DNA from: Betaproteobacteria bacterium
GTDB lineage: Bacteria > Pseudomonadota > Gammaproteobacteria > Burkholderiales > Burkholderiaceae_C
Assembly (NCBI GenBank): GCA_009921465.1
Contig: RFXS01000003.1
Span: forward strand, 1 to 41,342
DNA length: 41,342 nt
Reading direction: 5' to 3'
The position numbers and the translations under genes were made by a program. The notes under the pieces were generated by a model. The model made no database searches. It saw nothing but the letters and a program-made list of their open reading frames with translations, and was not told the origin of the DNA. Every line of letters starts with the position of its first letter. Position 1 is the stretch's first letter. Positions 35,706 through 41,342 of this stretch are shown piece by piece.

Positions 35706-36932
35706 ATGCAAACCTATTTGGTCGGTGGCGCGGTGCGAGACGCATTGCTCGGGGTACCTGACGCAGACCGCGACTGGGTGGTCGTGGGCAGCACACCCGA
35801 AGCCATGGTGGCCGCAGGTTTCACGCCGGTGGGCAAAGACTTCCCGGTGTTTTTACACCCACGCACGCACGAAGAGCATGCGTTGGCCCGCACCGAACGC
35901 AAAACCGCCCCGGGCTACAAGGGTTTTGTGGTGCATGCCGCCCCGGATGTCACGCTCGAGCAAGACCTGGCGCGGCGCGACCTGACCATCAATGCCATCG
36001 CGCAAGACCCCCAGGGCCACTTGATCGACCCGCATGGGGGCCAAAACGACTTGCAAGCCAAACTGCTGCGCCATGTGACCGATGCGTTCCGTGAAGACCC
36101 GGTGCGCATCTTGCGCGTGGCCCGCTTTGCAGCCCGTTGGCCCGACTTTGCGGTGGCCCCGCCCACCCAAACCTTGATGCAAGAGATGGTTCAAGCCGGC
36201 GAGGTCGATGCCCTGGTGCGCGAGCGGGTGTGGCAAGAGTTGGCAAAGGGTCTGATGGCCGCGCGCCCCTCACGCATGTTGCAGGTGTTGCGCGCGTGCG
36301 GTGCTTTGGCGCGCTTGCTGCCCGAGGTGGACCGCTTGTATGGCGTGCCGCAACCGGTGGAGCATCACCCTGAGGTAGACACTGGCGTGCACCTGGAGAT
36401 GGTGCTCGACCACAGCGCCCACATCGGCGCGCCGCTGGAGGTGCGGTTTGCCGCCTTGTGCCACGACCTGGGCAAAGGCCTGACCCCGCAAGACGCCTTG
36501 CCACGCCACATAGGACACGAACAACGCAGCGTGCGTTTGCTGCGCGCACTGGCCCAGCGCCTGCATGTGCCCCAAAGCTGCCACGAACTGGCCGAGGTGG
36601 TGGCGCGCGAGCATGGCCACATCCATGCCAGTGCTTCACTGGGTGCCGCTGCCGCCTTGCGACTGCTGGTGCGCTGCGACGCGCTGCGCCGTCCAGAGCG
36701 TTTTGCTTTGGTGCTTCAAGCCTGCCTGTGCGACGCCCGTGGCCGTTTGGGTTGGCAAGATAGGCCCTACCCCCAGGCCGAGCGAATGCATGCCTTGCTG
36801 CATGCTGCTTTGGCAGTGGACACAGCCAGCGTGGCGCAACAGGCCCAAGCCGAGGGCCTCAGTGGCGCCCATGTGGGCGAGCGCATAGAGGCGGCGCGCA
36901 TCGTGGCTTTGACGCACTGCACGGCTTTATGA
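35706..36932 (+). CDS. cca: Multifunctional CCA tRNA nucleotidyltransferase
   Basis: YLVGGAVRDALLGVPDADRDWVVVG, RRDLTINAIAQD, REDPVRILRVARFAAR, HD-like CHDLGKG. Confidence 0.96.
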   Translation: MQTYLVGGAVRDALLGVPDADRDWVVVGSTPEAMVAAGFTPVGKDFPVFLHPRTHEEHALARTERKTAPGYKGFVVHAAPDVTLEQDLARRDLTINAIAQDPQGHLIDPHGGQNDLQAKLLRHVTDAFREDPVRILRVARFAARWPDFAVAPPTQTLMQEMVQAGEVDALVRERVWQELAKGLMAARPSRMLQVLRACGALARLLPEVDRLYGVPQPVEHHPEVDTGVHLEMVLDHSAHIGAPLEVRFAALCHDLGKGLTPQDALPRHIGHEQRSVRLLRALAQRLHVPQSCHELAEVVAREHGHIHASASLGAAAALRLLVRCDALRRPERFALVLQACLCDARGRLGWQDRPYPQAERMHALLHAALAVDTASVAQQAQAEGLSGAHVGERIEAARIVALTHCTAL

Positions 36933-37005
36933 AGCGCAGCCCAAGCCCTGCCCGGTGCCCATCCAGTACCATGCAGGACTTGTCAGATAAACACCCCCCA
37001 TCCCC

Positions 37006-37782
37006 ATGAAAAAACTGCTCTGTTCCTTGTTTTTGTCTGCCCTGCCCTTCACCGGCTGGGCCCAGGTGGTGCAGTCGGGCGACTGGTTTGACGACATCGC
37101 CAAAGATGCCGATCGGTACTACACCCGCGATCGTTTGACCCGATTGGGCATTGCCGTGGGCTTGGGCGCCGTGGTGGCCAACACCAATGCCGACCAAAGC
37201 ATCCAAAACAGCATCCAAGGCGGGCGCAGCAGCGGTACCGACAGTTTCAGCACCAGCGTCAAGCAAATTGGCGAGTGGAAGTACATGCTGCCCATCTCAT
37301 GGGCGGTGTCGGCCTTGCTGCCCACCGATGTGGGTGGTTTGCAAACTTGGGGCAATTTGACATTGCGCGCCATTGTGGTGGGCACCCCTTCCACCTTGCT
37401 GGTGCAGCGCGCCGCTGGTGGCTCGCGCCCCAACGAAGAGGGTGTGGCCGTGCCAGACTCCAAATGGCGGCCCTTTCAAGACGACAACAGCGTGAGCGGC
37501 CACTCGTTTGTGGGGGCCATTCCCTTCTTGGCCATGGCCGAATTGAATAACTATTCGATTGGTCTGAAAACCCTGGGCTACGCCGCATCTTTGGCCGTGC
37601 CGTTTTCCCGCATGAACGACAACGACCACTACCCTTCGCAAGCCGCGCTGGGCTGGTTCATGGCCTATGAGTCGGTGCAAACTGTGATGGAAAGCGGCAA
37701 GCGCAAAGACACGGCCCTGCGCATCGTGCCCATCCAAATGGCCCACGGCCAGCTTGGTTTGGGGCTGCAAAAAAGCTGGTGA
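37006..37782 (+). CDS. PAP2-family phosphatase-like exported protein
   Basis: Signal peptide; GGSRPNE, DDNSVSGHSFVGAIPF, SRMNDNDHYPSQAALGW correspond to the three PAP2 motifs with substitutions. Confidence 0.8.
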   Translation: MKKLLCSLFLSALPFTGWAQVVQSGDWFDDIAKDADRYYTRDRLTRLGIAVGLGAVVANTNADQSIQNSIQGGRSSGTDSFSTSVKQIGEWKYMLPISWAVSALLPTDVGGLQTWGNLTLRAIVVGTPSTLLVQRAAGGSRPNEEGVAVPDSKWRPFQDDNSVSGHSFVGAIPFLAMAELNNYSIGLKTLGYAASLAVPFSRMNDNDHYPSQAALGWFMAYESVQTVMESGKRKDTALRIVPIQMAHGQLGLGLQKSW

Positions 37783-38709
37783 TCAAGCTGTTGGGGGTCG
37801 GCCTGTGCGCGGACTGCTGGCCATGATCGCGTCAGCCACCGCTCGGTGGGCCAGGTTGAGCGATAAGCCCGCTCGCTGGGTCAGCACAATGGCGCGCGGC
37901 AGCGGTGGGTCCACCAACAAAGACACTTGCAACCGCTTTTGAGCGCGCTCGGGCTCCAGGGCCAAGGGACCGAGCAAGGTGTGCGCAACCCCTTGCATCA
38001 CCGACTCTTTTTGCACCAGCAATGAATCTGCTTGGAGCACCACATTGAGCGCAAAGCCGTGTTGCTGGGCCAAACCATCGAGCGTGTCGCGCCATGCGCT
38101 GGGGCGACACGGCAATACCAGGGGCAGGCCCTTGAGGGCAGCAAAGGACACGGTTTTGCGCCGCGTGAGTGCGTCACCAGGCGGCCCCACCAAATACGTG
38201 CCCACGGTTTGCAGCACTTCGTCTGCGGGACGCAAACCGGCCGGATGCAGGTAGCGCACCGCCATGTCCACGCTGGCACTTTGCAAACTGTGGTCCATCT
38301 GGCTGTCCAATGCCTCGGTCACGATCAGGCGCACCAACGGGTGCTGGGTGCGCAAAGTGGCCAAGGCCGGCATGACCACGGGGCGCACCGCTGAGGGGAT
38401 GACCCCCAATCGCACCTCGCCCACCGCCACGCCCACGCCGTGGCGAATTTCGTTTTGCACGGCCTGGGTTTGCGCCAGCCACCCCCGCACCAAGGGCAAT
38501 ACCCACTGACCGTATTCGCTCAGGTGCAGGCCCCGCGCATGGCGCACAAACAAGGGCGTACCACAGGCGGTCTCGAGTTCGGCCAGTTGGCGGCTGAGCT
38601 GCGGTTGGGCTCGCTCTTGGCGCAAGGCCAAACGGCTCAGGCTGCCTTCTTCGGCCACATCGAGAAACAACTGCCAGGCCGCAGGCCGCATCATCGATAA
38701 ATCGCTCAT
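37783..38709 (-). CDS. LysR-family transcriptional regulator
   Basis: WQLFLDVAEEGSLSRLALRQERAQPQLSRQLAELETACGTPLFVRHARGLHLSEYG HTH, plus LysR effector domain. Confidence 0.93.
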   Translation of the reverse strand: MSDLSMMRPAAWQLFLDVAEEGSLSRLALRQERAQPQLSRQLAELETACGTPLFVRHARGLHLSEYGQWVLPLVRGWLAQTQAVQNEIRHGVGVAVGEVRLGVIPSAVRPVVMPALATLRTQHPLVRLIVTEALDSQMDHSLQSASVDMAVRYLHPAGLRPADEVLQTVGTYLVGPPGDALTRRKTVSFAALKGLPLVLPCRPSAWRDTLDGLAQQHGFALNVVLQADSLLVQKESVMQGVAHTLLGPLALEPERAQKRLQVSLLVDPPLPRAIVLTQRAGLSLNLAHRAVADAIMASSPRTGRPPTA

Positions 38710-38713
38710 GCAA

Positions 38714-38767
38714 GGTATGCCAAATTAGTTATGTCAATGATTTAAAAATCATCATTGACAGCATACC
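38714..38767. promoter_or_regulatory. Nested inverted repeats, candidate LysR-type operator
   Basis: GGTATGC...TGTCAATGAT-N9-ATCATTGACA-GCATACC; both arms perfect, in the lysR/hyuA intergenic region. Confidence 0.6.
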
Positions 38768-38791
38768 CCATCATCCCTAGCATCCCCCCGC

Positions 38792-40879
38792 ATGAAGACC
38801 ACACCCCGATTGCGCGTTGCCGCCGACATAGGCGGCACCTTCACCGACGTCGCCGCCTTTGATGAGCGCCAAGGCCGCTTGTTGCTGGGCAAAACCCTCA
38901 CCACCCCAGACAAATTGGTACAAGGCATCTTGCAGGGGATGGACAAAGCCGGCGTGGCCTTGCCCGAGGCACACTTGTTTTTGCACGGCTCGACGGTGGC
39001 CATCAACACCATGCTCGAGCGAAGTGGCGCACACACTGCCTTGATCACCACCCGTGGGTTTCGCGATATTTACGAAATCGGGCGCATCAATCGCCCCGAC
39101 TCGTTCAATCTGCGGCACCGCAAGCACACCCCCTTGGTCGAGCGCGATTTGCGCTTTGAAGTCACCGAGCGGATGCTGGCCAGCGGCGAGGTTTATGCCG
39201 ATTTGAACGAAGGCGAGGTGCTGTCGGTGATCGAGCGCTTGAAGCAAAAGCAAATCCAAAGCGTGGCCGTTTTGTTTTTGCACGCCTACCGCAACCCGCT
39301 GCACGAGCAACGGGTGCGCGAGTTGCTGCGCCAACATCTGCCCCAAGCCTTTGTATCGATCTCGTCGGATTTGTCGCAGGAGTACCGGGAGTACGAGCGC
39401 ACCTCCACGGTGGTGGCCAATGCCTACATTGGCCCGCGCGTGGACCGCTACCTGGGTGAAATTGAACACACCTTGAAAGAGGTGGATTTCCCAGGTCAAT
39501 TTTTGGTGGTGCAGTCCACGGGTGGCTTGTATGCCTTGTCCGAGGCACGCCAAGACTGCGTGCGCATGATGGAGTCGGGGCCCGCAGCGGGCGTGATTGG
39601 CACCCAGGCCCTGTGCCAGGCCCTGGGCATCGAAAACGCCATCGCTTTTGACATGGGCGGCACCACCGCCAAAGCGGGCGTGGTGCGCAACCACCAGGCT
39701 TTGGTGGCCAACAGCGTGATGATTGGCGGCTACATGACCGGCTTGCCCTTGCTCACGCCCATGATCGACATCCACGAAGTGGGCACGGGCGGGGGCAGCC
39801 TGGCCAGCTTGAGCAGCACCGGGGCATTGCGCGTGGGCCCGCAAAGCGCGGGGGCCTTCCCCGGACCGGCTTGTTACGGCTTAGGAGGCACAGCACCCAC
39901 CGTGACCGACGCCAATGTGCTGCTCGGGCGCATTGACCCAGCGCATTTTTTGGGAGGCGAGATGCAACTCGACCTGACAGCAGCAGAGCGCGCCATGCAA
40001 GCCCACATCGGCAAGCCACTGGGCATGTCGGCCACCCAAGCCGCATCGGGCATCTTGCGCATCGCGGCTGCGGCCATGTCGCACGCGGTCAAAGGCGTGA
40101 CCACCGACCGGGGCCTGGACACGGGGGCGTTTCCCTATTTGTTTGCCTATGGCGGTGCTGGCCCCTTGCATGCGTCCATGGTGGCGCGCGAGTTGCGAAT
40201 TCCGCATGTGGTGATTCCGCGTGCCCCGGGACATTTTTCGGCCTTTGGCATGTTGCTGGCCGATTTCCGCCGCGACCTGGTGCGCTCGCACTTCATCACC
40301 CTGGCCGAGTTGTCTTTGCCCCAATTGGATGCGTGGTTTGTCGAACTCGAGGCCGAAGGTTTGCGCACACTCGATGCCGCCGAGGTAGGCACGCGCAAAA
40401 TCATGGTGCAACGCCATTTGGACATGCGCTACATCGGCCAAGAGCACGCGGTCACGGTTGAGATCCCCTCGGCAGCGTTCAAGCGTAAAAACCTTGACGC
40501 ACTCAAAGCGGTGTTTGACGAAGCCCACCGCGAACGCTATGGGCGCGGCTCTCCCAACGAACCAGCCGAGATTGTCAGCCTGCGCAGCACCGTCATCGGG
40601 GTGCTGAAAAAACCAGTTCTCGAGACCATTGCCAGTGGCACACGCAAGCCCCTGGCCAGCGCCTTGCGCGGCCAACGCAAAGTCTATTTCGAACCCCAAG
40701 GCTGGCTGACCACCCAGGTTTATGCGCGCGAGCAATTGCGCGCCAACAACCGCCTGGAAGGCCCCGCCCTGATTGAGGAACACGCCACCACCACCGTGCT
40801 GCAACCAGGTGACCGCTTGCATGTCGATGCCCACGGCAACTTGCACATCGACGTGGCCCAAACCGAACGCCAGCCCTGA
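38792..40879 (+). CDS. Hydantoinase/oxoprolinase family, subunit A (HyuA-like)
   Basis: LRVAADIGGTFTDVAAFDE, GSTVAINTMLERSGAHTALITTRGFRDIYEIGR, AFDMGGTTAKAGVV, GPACYGLGGTAPTVTDANVLLGR. Confidence 0.95.
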   Translation: MKTTPRLRVAADIGGTFTDVAAFDERQGRLLLGKTLTTPDKLVQGILQGMDKAGVALPEAHLFLHGSTVAINTMLERSGAHTALITTRGFRDIYEIGRINRPDSFNLRHRKHTPLVERDLRFEVTERMLASGEVYADLNEGEVLSVIERLKQKQIQSVAVLFLHAYRNPLHEQRVRELLRQHLPQAFVSISSDLSQEYREYERTSTVVANAYIGPRVDRYLGEIEHTLKEVDFPGQFLVVQSTGGLYALSEARQDCVRMMESGPAAGVIGTQALCQALGIENAIAFDMGGTTAKAGVVRNHQALVANSVMIGGYMTGLPLLTPMIDIHEVGTGGGSLASLSSTGALRVGPQSAGAFPGPACYGLGGTAPTVTDANVLLGRIDPAHFLGGEMQLDLTAAERAMQAHIGKPLGMSATQAASGILRIAAAAMSHAVKGVTTDRGLDTGAFPYLFAYGGAGPLHASMVARELRIPHVVIPRAPGHFSAFGMLLADFRRDLVRSHFITLAELSLPQLDAWFVELEAEGLRTLDAAEVGTRKIMVQRHLDMRYIGQEHAVTVEIPSAAFKRKNLDALKAVFDEAHRERYGRGSPNEPAEIVSLRSTVIGVLKKPVLETIASGTRKPLASALRGQRKVYFEPQGWLTTQVYAREQLRANNRLEGPALIEEHATTTVLQPGDRLHVDAHGNLHIDVAQTERQP

Positions 40880-40887
40880 GAGCGCAC

Positions 40888-41342
40888 ATGAAAAAAATAC
40901 CTCCCAAGCCCAAACAACCAACCCAGCGCGCAGCACCAGCCAAGCGCACCGCCGCCATGAAAAAAGCCGACCCGGTGGCGGTGGAATTGGTGCGCAACAG
41001 TTTGGTGGCGGCCACCGAAGAGATGAAGTCGGTGCTGATGCGCACGTCCTACAACATGATCATCTACGAGGCGCTGGACTTCACCGTGGGTTTGTTTGAC
41101 CGCGACGGCCAAACCCTGTCCATCGGCTTGGGCTTGCCGATGTTCATTCGCGGCATGAGCGACGTGGTCAAGGCCAAAATTGCGCACTGGGGGATGGACA
41201 ACATCCACCCGGGCGACATTTTGCTCACCAACGATGCCTACATCACCGGCGCCCACTTGAATCACCTGACGTTTTCCATTCCCATCTTTCATCAAGGTGA
41301 GATCGTTGCTTTTTCCACCTGCATGGCACATTGGCAAGACAT
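40888..41342 (+). CDS. Hydantoinase/oxoprolinase family, subunit B (HyuB-like), truncated by window end
   Basis: DPVAVELVRNSLVAATEEMKSVLMRTSYNMIIYEALDFTVGLFDRDGQTLSIGLGLPMFIRGM...DILLTNDAYITGAHLNHL. Confidence 0.93.
   Translation, partial: MKKIPPKPKQPTQRAAPAKRTAAMKKADPVAVELVRNSLVAATEEMKSVLMRTSYNMIIYEALDFTVGLFDRDGQTLSIGLGLPMFIRGMSDVVKAKIAHWGMDNIHPGDILLTNDAYITGAHLNHLTFSIPIFHQGEIVAFSTCMAHWQD

Noticed and set aside
38777-40936. Two long minus-strand ORFs (355 and 351 aa)
   Set aside because: Both antisense to the well-supported hyuA-like CDS.

Overview
The window is a gene-dense chromosomal segment. Protein family content suggests Burkholderiales, probably Comamonadaceae-like (an inference). 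I see about 36 CDS and no tRNA, rRNA, CRISPR array, IS element or phage genes. The left edge is the groEL 3' end with its terminator; the right edge is inside a hyuB-like gene. Two blocks look most interesting. (A) 0.9-12.8 kb is a divergent, tightly coupled catabolic locus around a LacI-type regulator. It holds a TRAP transporter (dctP plus a fused dctQM), a DUF6807/PmoA-like protein, an FAH-family protein, an APH-fold kinase, an enolase paralogue with altered active-site positions, a 2-hydroxyacid dehydrogenase, two Gfo/Idh/MocA oxidoreductases and a nearby RraA-like aldolase. Together they resemble a carbohydrate or acid degradation pathway I cannot match to a described one. (B) 17.4-26.9 kb is a polar-lipid island: a GT4 glycosyltransferase, a His-rich membrane protein, a membrane-anchored class III aminotransferase, psd, ugd, and an olsB / PlcP-like phosphoesterase / lplT operon. 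Nearly every promoter region in it carries Pho-box-like 7-mers repeated every 11 bp, which suggests a phosphate-starvation lipid-remodelling regulon that includes uncharacterised members. A third oddity is a pair of paralogous exported methyltransferase-fold proteins flanking an APC permease (30.1-33.2 kb). The rest (pgi, tal, cca, kynU/kynA, dehydratase, Bug SBP, LysR-hyuAB) is fairly ordinary. All motif calls were made by eye; no searches were run.
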